A stretch of 64,000 nt of DNA from Caprella mutica (GCA_947561585.1 CANNZV010002565.1:121356-185355), one strand, 5' to 3'. Positions 10,997 to 21,644 are shown, counted from the first letter of the stretch. The notes: a model not told the origin generated them from the sequence alone. Made by a program: numbers and translations.

Positions 10997-12234
10997 GCAG
11001 TTGAAAATAAATGTGAGTTAGAAGTTGCAGTTGAAAATAAATGTGAGTTAGACGTTTCAGTTGAAAATAAATGTGAGTTAGAAGTTACAATTAAAAATAA
11101 ATGTGAGTTAGAAGTTACAATTGAAAATAAATGTGAGTTAGAAGTTACAATTGAAAATAAATGTGAGTTAGAAGTTACAATTGAAAATAAATGTGAGTTA
11201 GACGTTTCAGTTGAAAATAAATGTGAGTTAGACGTTTCAGTTGAAAATAAATGTGAGTTAGAAGTTACAATTAAAAATAAATGTGAGTTAGAAGTTACAA
11301 TTGAAAATAAATGTGAGTTAGAAGTTACAATTGAAAATAAATGTGAGTTAGAAGTTACAATTGAAAATAAATGTGAGTTAGACGTTTCAGTTGAAAATAA
11401 ATGTGAGTTAGACGTTTCAGTTGAAAATAAATGTGAGTTAGAAGTTGCAGTTGAAAATAAATGTGAGTTAGACGTTTCAGTTGAAAATAAATGTGAGTTA
11501 GAAGTTGCAGTTGAAAATAAATGTGAGTTAGAAGTTGCAGTTGAAAATAAATGTGAGTTAGACGTTGCAGTTGAAAATAAATGTGAGTTAGACGTTGCAG
11601 TTAAAAATAAATGTGAGTTAGAAGTTGCAGTTGAAAATAAATGTGAGTTAGAAGTTGCAGTTGAAAATAAATGTGAGTTAGAAGTTGCAGTTGAAAATAA
11701 ATGTGAGTTAGAAGTTGCAGTTGAAAATAAATGTGAGTTAGACGTTGCAGTTGAAAATAAATGTGAGTTAGACGTTGCAGTTGAAAATAAATGTGAGTTA
11801 GACGTTGCAGTTGAAAATAAATGTGAGTTAGACGTTGCAGTTAAAAATAAATGTGAGTTAGAAGTTGCAGTTGAAAATAAATGTGAGTTAGAAGTTGCAG
11901 TTGAAAATAAATGTGAGTTAGAAGTTGCAGTTGAAAATAAATGTGAGTTAGAAGTTGCAGTTGAAAATAAATGTGAGTTAGACGTTGCAGTTGAAAATAA
12001 ATGTGAGTTAGACGTTGCAGTTGAAAATAAATGTGAGTTAGACGTTGCAGTTAAAAATAAATGTGAGTTAGAAGTTGCAGTTGAAAATAAATGTGAGTTA
12101 GAAGTTGCAGTTGAAAATAAATGTGAGTTAGACGTTGCAGTTGAAAATAAATGTGAGTTAGACGTTGCAGTTGAAAATAAATGTGAGTTAGACGTTGGAG
12201 TTGAAAATAAATGTGAGTTAGAAGTTGCAATTTA
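10997..12234. repeat. 30-bp tandem array, about 41 copies, higher-order structure
   Basis: Period is exactly 30 bp over 1.2 kb: GTTGAAAATAAATGTGAGTT followed by AGAAGTTGCA or a variant. Spacer variants (GAAGTTGCAG, GACGTTTCAG, GAAGTTACAA, GACGTTGCAG) and a TTAAAAATAA variant are arranged in blocks. A six-unit pattern (180 bp) repeats at 11051 and 11231, and seven- to eight-unit patterns repeat from 11591, 11831 and 12041. There are no indels between units. Confidence 0.98.
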
Positions 12235-12660
12235 ATTGTGTTTTTTATAGACATTATTTATTTGAAAGAATAAGTTATTTATTTAGAAATAAAAATATTG
12301 ATAATTTCAATTATAAATTTAATATCTTTTAAATTATTCAATAAATTTGTTATTTTAGGATGAAATTATTTATTGACATCATTTGTTTCATTGAAAATAA
12401 TTGGATTGATTAGAATTTAAAAAAATCTTATTCAATTTTTATATTTTATTAAATTAATTTTATTCACAAAAATGACTCAATTTTAATTATTTAGTAAATT
12501 TAAATTTTTCTCAAATTGAACCGGAAAATGAATTCAAATTCCTAATAAATATTTTCCCTTCATTTCAAATTTTAATAATAACATGGTTCAATAATTGAAC
12601 TTGATTTGGTTCCATGAATGAGTTACCATCATTTTTATTTGCTTTCTATCTATTTATTTT
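12235..12660. other. AT-rich stretch, nothing recognised
   Basis: Highly AT-rich, no repeats with clear period and no coding signal. Confidence 0.5.
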
Positions 12661-12664
12661 CCCT

Positions 12665-12790
12665 TTATATCCCAGGAAATAATCCTTCTTGCCTGGGATA
12701 TTATCTTACTATCCCAGGAATTAAGCCTTCTTGCCTGGGATATTCTCTCAATATCCTATGAATAAATTCTCCTTTCCTGGGCTATAACTG
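12665..12790. repeat. Three tandem ATCCCAGG...CCTGGGAT hairpins
   Basis: Three successive units of about 45 bp, each with ATCCCAGGAA, a CTTCTTGCC-like middle and CTGGGATAT. The first two have perfect 8-bp stems ATCCCAGG/CCTGGGAT; the third is decayed. The same GGGATATT/AATATCCC theme flanks the CAATATTG array at 8.3 kb, so they may derive from one fold-back element. Confidence 0.65.
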
Positions 12791-12844
12791 GTACACCGTT
12801 CACTGCCTATTCTAAAATAACATGTCGTTATCCTTTAAGGTCAG

Positions 12845-12863
12845 AGGGGGGAGGGGGAGGGGG
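12845..12863. other. G-run tract (possible G-quadruplex)
   Basis: Three runs of 5-6 G separated by single A bases. Such tracts can form quadruplexes. It lies about 70 bp before a CTCF-like motif. Confidence 0.5.
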
Positions 12864-12930
12864 TATTTTGATTTGTAGTCACAAGAAATAGCAATTAGAG
12901 AGAATTATGACGACACACACTTTGACTTGT

Positions 12931-12950
12931 CAGCTCCCTCTGGTGGCGTG
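12931..12950. promoter_or_regulatory. CTCF-like motif
   Basis: CAGCTCCCTCTGGTGGCGT matches 14 of 19 positions of the reverse-complement metazoan CTCF consensus by eye, including CTGGTGGC and the common CCCTC variant. It lies in a short less AT-rich patch between arrays. Binding is inferred, not shown. Confidence 0.35.
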
Positions 12951-12959
12951 GTTTAACAG

Positions 12960-13262
12960 TATTATCTTTAGTAAGTTAGTTAGTGTACATCATACTTAGT
13001 TAAATAATTTAGAATTACAGAAATTCATTTGTGACAGAAAAAATGAAACAGGTAAAATGCAGGCAATGCTGTAACTATAAGCACTCATTACACTGTGATT
13101 ATTATCTGTTAGTTATAGTTATTTATTATAAGATAGTGTATATATATGGAAGAGAGAAGCAACATATTATAAATGCTAATTACTTTTTGAAGATTTCAAC
13201 CTATGTCGTCTCAGAGCTATTCAATACAAATTCTTCGAACATATATAGTTATTGTATAGCAG
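12960..13262. other. Unique AT-rich stretch
   Basis: A plus-strand frame opens at 13031 (123 codons to 13402), but its C-terminal half is array translation and the first half has no recognisable motif. Not called as a gene. Confidence 0.4.
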
Positions 13263-13650
13263 TATCACAGATACAGCTTATTCCTTATCACAGATACAAT
13301 CTACTTTGTATCACAGATACAATATACTCTGAATCACAGATACAGCTTATTATGTATCATAGATACAATCTACTCTGTATTACAGATACAGCTTATTCTT
13401 AATCACAGATATAATCTATTCTGTATCACAGATACAATATACTCTGTATCACAGATACAGCTTATTCCTTATCACAGATACAATTTATTCTGTATCACAG
13501 ATACAGCTTTTTCCTTATCACAGATACAATTTATTCTGTATTACAGATACAATATACTCTGTATCACAGATACAGCTTATTCCTTATCACAGATACAATA
13601 TACTCTGTATCCCAGATACAATATACTCTGTATCACAGATGCAGCCTATT
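13263..13650. repeat. 23-bp tandem array (TATCACAGATACA)
   Basis: About 17 copies of a 23-bp unit, TATCACAGATACAGCTTATT plus CCT, alternating with TATCACAGATACAATATACT plus CTG. The variants alternate irregularly. Confidence 0.96.
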
Positions 13651-14511
13651 CTAAATATATACTGATGGCTTTACAATTTAATACTTGGTATAACATTTAA
13701 CTATGATGATAGTTGAATTAACATTTTCAATTGAAATGATAAGTTTCACTACTTAGCTCACTTTGATAATCGATAAAGTATTTGAGTGGAAAGCTGCATC
13801 TGTATGCAATGTAGTTTATAAAGAATGTCTTATATTACGAGACTAATTGAAGAGTTGCAGATGAATAACTATTTAAAGACACATCAGTTATTTAAGTTTC
13901 TTCTATTGAATGATTAGTGTTCAGTTTCACAATAATATTATCTCTTATAATGAATCTAAGCAGCTGATATTATTTCAATTAATGGTTTGTGTCTGTCTGT
14001 CCGTCTCACTAAATTATTCTGATATCAGTTCAATAAATGGTTTTAATAACTAAATTGAATATTATTTTATTAAATTGAAAATATTGGAGTAAAAGTAACA
14101 TAAATTGAACTACCGTCAGTGTCATAAAATTGATATACTGAAAATACCGTTATTTTTGACGGCACGCGTTCGCTTGTGATATTTATTAAAGCTTTCGATG
14201 TCAGAATACCTTTGATATTTGAAAAGAATAAAGGTTTAGCATGTTAGTATTTCTTGTAAAGATGATATGCCAGGCCATTGCAGAAAATTTCTTCATTGAA
14301 TGAGTTATAACACAGCAAATTCATTCATAAAATAAGTGATAGGCACTTAATTTATATGTAAAACAATTGTTGAAATGATGAACATGAATAGCAAATTGAT
14401 TTAATAAATTTATTATAATTATTACTATTATGAATAAATTTTAATAATTTTAAGAAAATATAATAACGAAGAAAATATAGTAACTATAATAAATATAATA
14501 ACAACGACGTA
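13651..14511. other. AT-rich stretch without recognised gene
   Basis: No open frame over about 60 codons and no clear repeat. A CRE-like GACGGCACGCG word occurs at about 14159. Otherwise it looks like intron or intergenic DNA. Confidence 0.5.
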
Positions 14512-14741
14512 TAGGGTAAATTATGAATTATCGGTTGGTTTCACATCTTCGGTCATATAAGAAAAAATGGTTCTGTAATTATTATATAATAATTATTTTA
14601 ATTTGTGGATTCTAATAACAATAAAAATAAAATAAGGTATCATGGGTACCAATAAAATAAAAAATGAATACATATCTTTATATAGATTTTCTTATGTGAC
14701 CGAAGACGTGGAACTGACCGATAATTCGTAACTTACCCTAA
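14512..14741. mobile_element. Family A element, copy A3
   Basis: Left end TAGGGTAAATTATGAATTAT, CGGTTGGTTTCACATCTTCG; right end TGACCGAAGACGTGGAACTG, ACCGATAATTCGTAACTTAC, CCTA. The core keeps half of the family's central palindrome (GGTATCATGGGTACCAA). Arms differ at several bases, so this is an older insertion. Confidence 0.85.
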
Positions 14742-14785
14742 CACCTGAAGGTTGAAAAAATGACTGCTATTATTCGATAGGCAGC

Positions 14786-14960
14786 TTCGCCTCCCCCCCC
14801 CCCTCCCCCCCCCCTCTATTCTCATCGGGAAACACCTGCGCCCCCCAATCCCGAGATATGAATCGGCCGCTTCGTTAGCGGGCATTGACGGCCATCAGCG
14901 ACGCTGGCGGCGGGCACAAAAGACCGTAACGATGACGTATGAGAGGACAAACTGCTAGGA
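14786..14960. other. Poly-C tract and GC-rich island
   Basis: Two long C runs broken by one T (14791-14815) are followed by about 140 bp of GC-rich unique sequence with TTCGTTAGCGGGCATTGACG, GCCATCAGCGACGCTGGCGG and a TGACGTAT word. No frame on either strand shows a convincing exon. A regulatory or conserved noncoding role is possible; the C runs could form i-motif/G4 structures. Confidence 0.4.
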
Positions 14961-15007
14961 ACGACAGGACTTGAATGAAGATGAATGGTGCGTGTGGGGG
15001 AAGGGGT

Positions 15008-15433
15008 GATAAGAAATGATAAGACTGGTAACTGATAATGCTGATAATGCTGATAAGACTGATAACTGATAAGACTGGTTACTGATAAGACTGATAACTG
15101 ATAAGACTGATAACTGATAAGACTGATAACTGATAAGACTGGTAACTGATAAGACTGATAAGACTGATAAATGATAAGACTGGTAACTGATAAGACTGAT
15201 AACTGATAAGACTGATAACTGATAAGACTAGTAACTGATAAGACTGGTAAGACTGATAAGACTGGTAACTGATAAGACTGGTAACTGATAATGCTGATAA
15301 GACTGATAATGCTGATAATGCTGATAAGACTGATAATGCTGATAAGACTGATAACTGATAAGACTGATAACTGATAAGACTGGTAACTGATAAGACTGGT
15401 AACTGATAAGACTGATAACTGATAAGACTGATA
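15008..15433. repeat. GATA-rich 16-bp array (GATAACTGATAAGACT)
   Basis: About 26 units of 16 bp, GATAACTGATAAGACT, with GGTAACTGATAAGACT and shortened GATAATGCTGATAATG variants. It has a GATA core about every 8-9 bp, so it is formally a dense cluster of GATA-factor words; likely a by-product of the unit. Confidence 0.95.
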
Positions 15434-15532
15434 GTTGCTTTCTCTCTGTCTTTGACTCGTTGGTTCCCCTTTAAGATTTAAAATCTACGAGGGTGAGAGA
15501 AGGTAATTTATCAGAGAAACTTCACCTTCTGA

Positions 15533-15682
15533 AGATAAGGTGAATGAGATAAGGTGAATGAGGTAAGGTGAATGAGTTAAGGTGAATGAGGTAAAGTGAA
15601 TGAGGTAAGGAAAATGAGATAAGGTGAATGATATAAGGTGAATGAGATAAGGTGAATGAGGTAAGGTGAATGAGATAAGGTG
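15533..15682. repeat. 15-bp array (GATAAGGTGAATGAG)
   Basis: About ten copies of GATAAGGTGAATGAG. The array stops exactly where the family E dispersed repeat (GACTCGGTATAGGGG) starts at 15682, so the array abuts or grew from the element edge. Confidence 0.95.
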
Positions 15683-15745
15683 ACTCGGTATAGGGGTTAT
15701 AAAAACTATATAAAATGATGTAAAGGCTATTATAGTACAGTAAGT
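15682..15745 (+). repeat. Family E dispersed repeat, partial copy
   Basis: GACTCGGTATAGGGGTTATA, then AAAACTATATAAAATGATGT and AAAGGCTATTAT, nearly identical to 50008-50059. Only about the first 55-60 bp are present; the rest differs. Confidence 0.8.
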
Positions 15746-15970
15746 ATATAATCACTCACTTCATTTTAATTATCATTTTTGTTTATATTTCATATTGATT
15801 TTTTTCTTTGAATTTGATTAATAAAATTTGTATAAGAGTTTTAATCTTCAGTTTAGAATAAGAATATACATAACCTTTATTTTATTATCATTAAAAAACA
15901 GTAGTTTTTATTTGATTAACAAAGTAACTTTATCAAATATAGTTTAAATTGTTTTACCATGTTTTACATC

Positions 15971-17005
15971 TAGGGTAAGCTACGAATTGACGGACCATTC
16001 CACGTTTCCGATCAAATATTATTAAATTATACAATTGTGATTAAATTATATAATTGTGATTAAATTCTATAATTGTGATTAAATTATATAATTGTGATTA
16101 AATTATATACTTTTGATTAAATTATATACTTTTGATTAAATTATATACTTTTGATTAAATTATATACTTTTGATTAAATTATATACTTTTGATTAAATTA
16201 TATACTTTTGATTAAATTATATACTTTTGATTAAATTATATAATTGTGATTAAATTCTATAATTGTGATTAAATTATATAATTGTGATTAAATTATATAA
16301 TTGTGATTAAATTCTATAATTGTGATTAAATTATATAATTGTTATTACATTATATAATTGTGATTAAATTCTATAATTGTGATTAAATTCTATAATTGTG
16401 ATTAAATTATACAATTGTGATTAAATTCTATAATTGTGATTAAATTCTATAATTGTGATTAAATTATATAATTGTGATTAAATTATATAATTGTGATTAA
16501 ATTATATAATTGTGATTAAATTATATAATTGTGATTAAATTCTATAATTGTGATTAAATTCTATAATTGTGATTAAATTATATAATTGTGATTAAATTAT
16601 ATAATTGTGATTAAATTATATAATTGTGATTAAATTATATAATTGTGATTAAATTATATAATTATGATTAAATTATATAATTGTGATTAAATTATATAAT
16701 TGTGATTAAATTCTATAATTGTGATTAAATTATATAATTGTGATTAAATTCTATAATTGTGATTAAATTATACAATTGTGATTAAATTATATAATTGTGA
16801 TTAAATTCTATAATTGTGATTAAATTATATAATTATGATTAAATTATATAATTGTGATTAAATTATATAATTGTGATTAAATTATATAATTGTGATTAAA
16901 TTATATAATTGTGTATAAATTTTCAGTTTGTATTATAGTTATTTTATACTTTTTTCTGATGTGATCGTATATGTTAAACCGTCCAATAATTAGGAGTTTA
17001 CCCTA
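15971..17005. mobile_element. Family A element, copy A4, expanded by an internal array
   Basis: The left end TAGGGTAAGCTACGAATTGA, CGGACCATTCCACGTTTCCG and ATCAAATATT meets a 19-bp tandem array. The right end is TGTGATCGTATATGTTAAAC, CGTCCAATAATTAGGAGTTT and ACCCTA. The termini are family A inverted repeats, but the 100-150 bp core of sister copies is replaced by about 0.9 kb of repeats. The element is therefore about 1035 bp instead of 130-235 bp. Confidence 0.85.
16018..16914. repeat. 19-bp array inside family A element
   Basis: About 47 copies of TTGTGATTAAATTATATAA (19 bp). A homogeneous sub-block of TATACTTTTGATTAAAT variants sits at 16102-16228. TTCTATAA and TTATATAA variants alternate elsewhere. 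Almost no GC, hence strongly bendable and easily melted DNA. Confidence 0.97.
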
Positions 17006-17099
17006 TAGATATATTGATTGTAGATTTATATGCGTTATGTAAGTTAACAAATACGCTTTGAATTTGTTTACAGAAATATTAATAGAAATAAATTTGAAA

Positions 17100-17460
17100 A
17101 AAATATAAAAATATAATAATGAACAATACTATATATAAATATAAACAAAAATATAAAAATATAATAATGAACAATACTATATATAAATATAAACAAAAAT
17201 ATAAAAATATAATAATGAACAATAATGTAAATAAATATAAACAAAAATATAAAAATATAATAATGGACAATAATATATATAAATATAAACAAAAATATAA
17301 AAATATAATAATGAACAATAATATATATAAATATAAACAAAAATATAGAAATATAATAATGAACAATAATATAAATAAATATAAACAAAAATATAAAAAT
17401 ATAATAATGAACAGTAATATAAATAAATTTAAAAATAACAATAGTATAAATAAATATATA
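17100..17460. repeat. 48-bp array, 7 copies
   Basis: Seven units of 48 bp containing ATAATAATGAACAATA, ATAAATATAAACAAAAATAT and AAAAATAT. As 48 is a multiple of 3, both strands read as long frames (KYKQKYKNIIMNN; LFIIIFLYFCLY). These are AT-only codons, so I treat them as unit translation. Confidence 0.96.
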
Positions 17461-17636
17461 CAAATACAATGATATTAATAAATATAAACAATTATTTAAT
17501 ATTAACATTTTTTCTTGTTCTCTCCACAATGAATACATTTTAAAATACATATTTTTTTAATAATAATTAACCTTTTGAAATTTTCATCCAGGATTTAACT
17601 AGCATCTGGTAGCTGAAACATTACTATAACCTATCT

Positions 17637-17894
17637 ATTATTAATATAGTGAACTTATTTATAATTAATATAGTGAACTTATTTGTAATTAATATAATGA
17701 ACTTATCTATAATTAATATAGTGAACTTATTTATAATTAATATAATGAACTCATTTATAATTAATATGATGAACTTATTTATAATTGATATAATGAACTT
17801 ATTTATAATTAATATAATGAACTCATTTATAATTAATATGATGAACTTATTTATAATTAATATAATGAACTCATTTATAATTAATATAATGTAT
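17637..17894. repeat. 24-bp array, about 11 copies
   Basis: Unit of 24 bp: TATAATTAATATAATGAACT plus TATT, with GTGAAC, TGATGAAC and ACTCATT variants. A two-unit pattern (ACTTATT then ACTCATT) repeats toward the right. It lies immediately 5' of the candidate microexon. Confidence 0.96.
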
Positions 17895-17919
17895 TAGGTT
17901 TATTAAGAATTATTTTCAG

Positions 17920-17946
17920 GGTCCTTCCAAGTTGGCGACGTATCAG
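17920..17946 (+). CDS. Candidate 27-nt microexon of the same unidentified gene
   Basis: Bounded by a good acceptor (TTATTTTCAG ending 17919) and a donor (CAG|GTACGG, intron from 17947). The nine codons read GPSKLATYQ in phase 0 at both ends and are GC-richer than the flanks. Joined to 7327-7407 the frame continues NKSK-GPSKLATYQ without a stop. Microexons of this size exist in animal genes, but one this short is easy to meet by chance. The support is the phase agreement, the composition jump and position between two other candidates. Confidence 0.35.
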
Positions 17947-18415
17947 GTACGGTGATTTAAATTCTAAGTGGTCTAAGTGCAGTCGATAGATAGATCACTA
18001 TGACTTTCATTGCATGAACATCGGTGTCTAAGTTAACATTTAAATACTCTTTTTTCAAATTATAAATAAAAATTGAGTATCATTTCTTCAGTATTAAAAA
18101 AAATTCAAATTGATAATTATATAAATAGATAACTATTTTTTATAACATTTTATTATGAAATAATTTGAATAATTAATTATATTACTCAAACCTTTAAATT
18201 CAATTCTTATGTCTTTAGTAAATAGATTTGATGTTATAGTTTAACTGTGTAGTCAGTGGAATACGACCAGGACTAGACAGCTGGTTGGTGAAGATGAGTC
18301 ACGTCAGCTGGTTGGTCGTTGTAATTGGAGGCATGGTCGTTGTACATGCACTCTTCGTGTGCATGGTTGTATCATTAATGTCTATATTTAAATAGTTTGA
18401 AAAATATATTAAAAT
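17947..18415. other. Intron-like stretch
   Basis: Mostly AT-rich. A patch at 18250-18370 has paired GACTAGACAGCTGGTTGGTG and CACGTCAGCTGGTTGGTCGT plus GCATGGTCGTTGTACATGCA, i.e. a small local duplication. No exon seen. Confidence 0.4.
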
Positions 18416-18595
18416 ATATGATTTTCATATACTTTTATTTTCTATTAAAAACATGATATATAAATAAAACCTGTTTTGAAATTTAATATATGAAATCATA
18501 TATCGTTTATGTTAATATATTTATTATATATAGTTTTTGTTAATATATGAAATCATATAATCTTTTATGTTAATATATGTATTATATATCCTCCG
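18416..18595. repeat. Degenerate ATATATGAAATCATATA repeats
   Basis: Palindromic AT words (TTAATATATGAAATCATATA) recur two or three times with TGTTAATATATGTATTATAT. Old and irregular. Confidence 0.6.
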
Positions 18596-19109
18596 TAACT
18601 GCCCATTCTAACTAACCTCGTGTCACCATAAAAGCTACTCAGTGTTGTTTGTTATGTTATGTGTCAATCCTTTCCTTCGTACATCATTCACTAACATTAA
18701 AACATTTCCTTTTAAAATATTTTATTTAAAACATTCACGTACAAAAAATCAGTAGGTAACATTTTTATATATGAACAATTTTTAAGCGTTGGTTCTTGAA
18801 TGACGATTATAATCGATGATAAAAAGATCATTTCTATACGACAATAAATGATTAAATGAAAAATCAAACTTAATTTATCATGAAGGTAAAACACTTACAG
18901 TCTGTCGTCTTTCGTCGGACATTCCTGATTAAATAATCTTGAGGATAATATCTTTATTATGATATTTTACGATAAAATACCATCGATATTTACCGTAATG
19001 GACAATAACAGACGATCTGTCGATTGTACAATTTCCGACTTTTATTTTTATTTTATACACAAATATACCACACTGCTATTGATAAAATATTATTTCAACC
19101 ATCAATTAA
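18596..19109. other. Unique stretch, nothing recognised
   Basis: No convincing coding signal; a 60-codon minus-strand frame (18712-18894) has no motif. Confidence 0.4.
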
Positions 19110-19262
19110 ATTCAACAAGATAGGATACTTTTAAATTGGTATCCGTGATATCGGCACGTATCACGGATACCAAATTACAATAAGGAATTAGATTACTACT
19201 AGTATTTTGTTTCCTACCTGATCGAAAATGTGAAGCCGTCTGATAACTCAGGGCCTACCCTA
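19110..19262. mobile_element. Family A element, truncated or degenerate copy A5
   Basis: Keeps the central palindrome (TTGGTATCCGTGATA ... TATCACGGATACCAA, 19137-19172) and the right arm (GATCGAAAATGTGAAGCCGT, CTGATAACTCAGGGCCTACC, CTA). I cannot find a matching left terminus, so it appears 5' truncated or too diverged. Confidence 0.65.
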
Positions 19263-19884
19263 GTACGTACGAAGTCCAATCAAAATATCACTTATAACTT
19301 CTGCCGAAACTTTGTCCGTACGTAATTTACGAACAATGCATCGGTAATAGCGGACCAGAAGTTAGCATAGAGGACTCCTGAGTGTATTGTAGTACCTACA
19401 GAGAGCTCTGCCACACAACTCAGGGTTAAATAATGTAAATATAGAGAACAACTCACCTACAGCCTAATAAAAGATGACTAATTCAGAAAATAATGTTTTC
19501 ACGAAATGTAATAGAGTAAAGTCATAGATAGAAGAGTTCAAAATTTCAGTAGGTTATTATTGAACAAAAATGCATGAAAATATGAACGTTTTTTACTACA
19601 CCTTTTTAATAAATAATAAGCTATTGAAATTTTCATTCAGTTGATTCCCATACTATAACTTAACTTTTAAATTTTCTATTGCTGGGTTGATTTTATTAAC
19701 TATTTCTTAACTAAATTTTAATGAATGGAAGATTTTTAGATACTTTAAATAATAGATTCTACTTAGCACAATCTCACACAGGCATATATAAATTGAATGA
19801 CTGAAATCTAATTAAAATAAATAATAAAGAGTATCAATTTCGTTGGTAATATTCCTATTAATTCGGTAATAAATAAATAAAATA
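19263..19884. other. Unique stretch, nothing recognised
   Basis: Less AT-rich near 19270-19440 (CTCTGCCACACAACTCAGGG), AT-rich afterwards. No exon with both splice sites that I trust. Confidence 0.4.
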
Positions 19885-19965
19885 AAAGTATATTTTGATA
19901 ATAAATAATAAATAAAAGTATATTTTGATAATAAATAATAAATAAAAGTATATTTTGATAATAAA
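19873..19965. repeat. 30-bp array, 3 copies
   Basis: Three copies of a 30-bp unit containing AAAAGTATATTTTGATAATA and AATAATAAAT. Confidence 0.9.
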
Positions 19966-20179
19966 ATAATTATAAACCTCATATACCAACTACATATACA
20001 TAGTACATACATGTATCATTTGAACACTTTTTTGTAAACCTCACACCTCCCTCCCCAACACCTCTCTAAATATTTATCTATCTACCTCCTCACACCTCTT
20101 CTTTGGATTGGCATTTTGTGCCTGTCGAAGGTCCCTTTTTAACCACCCCACATGTGCCATCTGGTTTAGATGACACATG

Positions 20180-20810
20180 TGTCTATGGTTGGGGCTCCGT
20201 AACCAGCGGAATTCCACAGGGATCGGTCCTTGGTCCACAACGATCTAGAAGTGGTACTCGTCAGTAGAATTTCCAAATTCGCTGACGACACGAAGATATG
20301 CATCAACGCCAAGGATCTAATTGTCGTCAGAGAACTCCAGTGAGACCTGTTGAGGATTCGAGACAGGTTGGACTCGTGGCAGATGCCTTTCAACGTAAAT
20401 AAGTGTAGAATGCCGTATGCGGGTTTTCAGAATTCGGAAGCCAACTACACTTTGCTCGGGGCACCGATCCCGCCTACTGATGATCAAAGGGATCAGGTAT
20501 TCTGATCACATGTGATCTGAACCTCACTAGACAGTGTTTTGATGCTTAAAAGGAGTTATTTAAACAAGATCCTTTGTTATAGCAAGAGAAAATTTACATA
20601 CTGAAATAGGGAGAGTGCACTCACCAATAACAACTCTCTTGATGGACCAATATTGGAGTTTGCCGTCCAGTACTTGACACCGGCAATGCGCTCAGATGTC
20701 AAGCGACCGGAACCAGTACAAGCTCAAGCCACAAAGCCGGTGCTAAATATCCGCTTCAAGAGCTACTTCCGAAAATTGGAAGACTTTGATATTTTTATCC
20801 ATTAGCAACG
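20180..20810 (+). pseudogene. Decayed non-LTR (CR1/Jockey-like) reverse transcriptase
   Basis: Reverse-transcriptase signatures appear in order but in shifting frames. SVTSGIPQGSVLGP is at 20196-20237 (palm block usual for LINEs). NDLEVVL leads into KFADDTKIC at 20275-20301, holding the catalytic Asp pair. DRLDSWQMPFNVNKC is near 20360-20405, an ANYTLLGAPI-like strand follows near 20440, and LEFAVQYLTP with VQAQATK lies at 20650-20730, the usual C-terminal block of this clade. A frameshift and a deletion of roughly 20 bp or more (the expected LLFLIYI stretch) separate the first two blocks, and stops interrupt the rest. There is no endonuclease upstream, so this is a 5'-truncated dead copy. 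Clade assignment between CR1, Rex and Jockey is uncertain. Confidence 0.85.
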
Positions 20811-21640
20811 GTGAGGGGTCACCAGATAGATACTTTTTAGATCCTCAGGGGATTCTTGAAAGTTGACCCCCATAACTACTTCGTTATGTGCCAGAACTCC
20901 ACCCGTAATCACAGTTGGAAGATGGTTTTACCTCGGTTCAGCACTGCCCAATATGGAACCTCTGGATAGAACTTCTGGCTGAAATTGTCAATAGTCCAAC
21001 GTTGACTCTTTTAAAATACTCCTGAGCAGTATTCTCATAGGGCTTGATTACTGAATCCATGGTTGGTCCTGACAGGAGACTGACTGGACTTGACTTTTCT
21101 GAGCAGGAGCAGGTGGTTGGCTGGCAGTATCTGCTTTCGGTGCACCCCTCCTAGACCTTGTCTTCGTCCATTGTGTCTTCTTTCGTGTAGATGCGAGTGA
21201 AAATCATCTTTTGCTTTACTACTTTCCTTTTACTGAGAAAACCTGGCGCCGTTCCATGGCGAGTGAAACCAGGTCGCCCTTCACATCCTTTGAGTGTTTC
21301 AGGGACTGCCTTAGGGCAGCCCCTGTGAGGGGGCAGTGATTGATGGGGATCACTGACCAAGTCCAGGATAAATCTTGGAGCTAAAGATTGTACTCAAATT
21401 GTTTTCCCACTCCTGGTGGAAGTTCTTCCTTTGCCAGGTTTGGGAATACAGTTTGGAGTGCATAACCTCCAAATGAAGAGTGTGATGAGATGAAAGTCTA
21501 CCCAGCTTCGTCCTCAAGCGTTGATAAATTCTATTCCCTTAAGTAGAACGCGTAGTTACTACGCAAAGGGACCTTCCTCGGTTGGTTAGTTATACTCTTA
21601 GAGGGTTGCTTCTTCCTGGTGAATCCTTGTGACACACTCG
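20811..21640. other. GC-moderate unique region 3' of the LINE relic
   Basis: Composition stays near that of the RT relic rather than the AT-rich background. It has several imperfect inverted words (GGGCAGCCCCTGTGAGGGGGC; GATCACTGACC) and short frames on both strands (69 codons minus, 21151-21360, with GRPGFTRHGTAPGF). It may be the LINE 3' end plus another decayed element. I cannot identify a family. Confidence 0.35.
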
Positions 21641-21644
21641 ATCT

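Noticed and set aside
15008..15433. Dense GATA-factor binding cluster
   Set aside because: The GATA words are a by-product of the 16-bp repeat unit; no independent sign of regulatory function.
17079..17550. Hydrophobic minus-strand frame (FIFLFIFIYIIVHYY) as a membrane protein
   Set aside because: AT-only codons from the 48-bp array; hydrophobicity follows from base composition.
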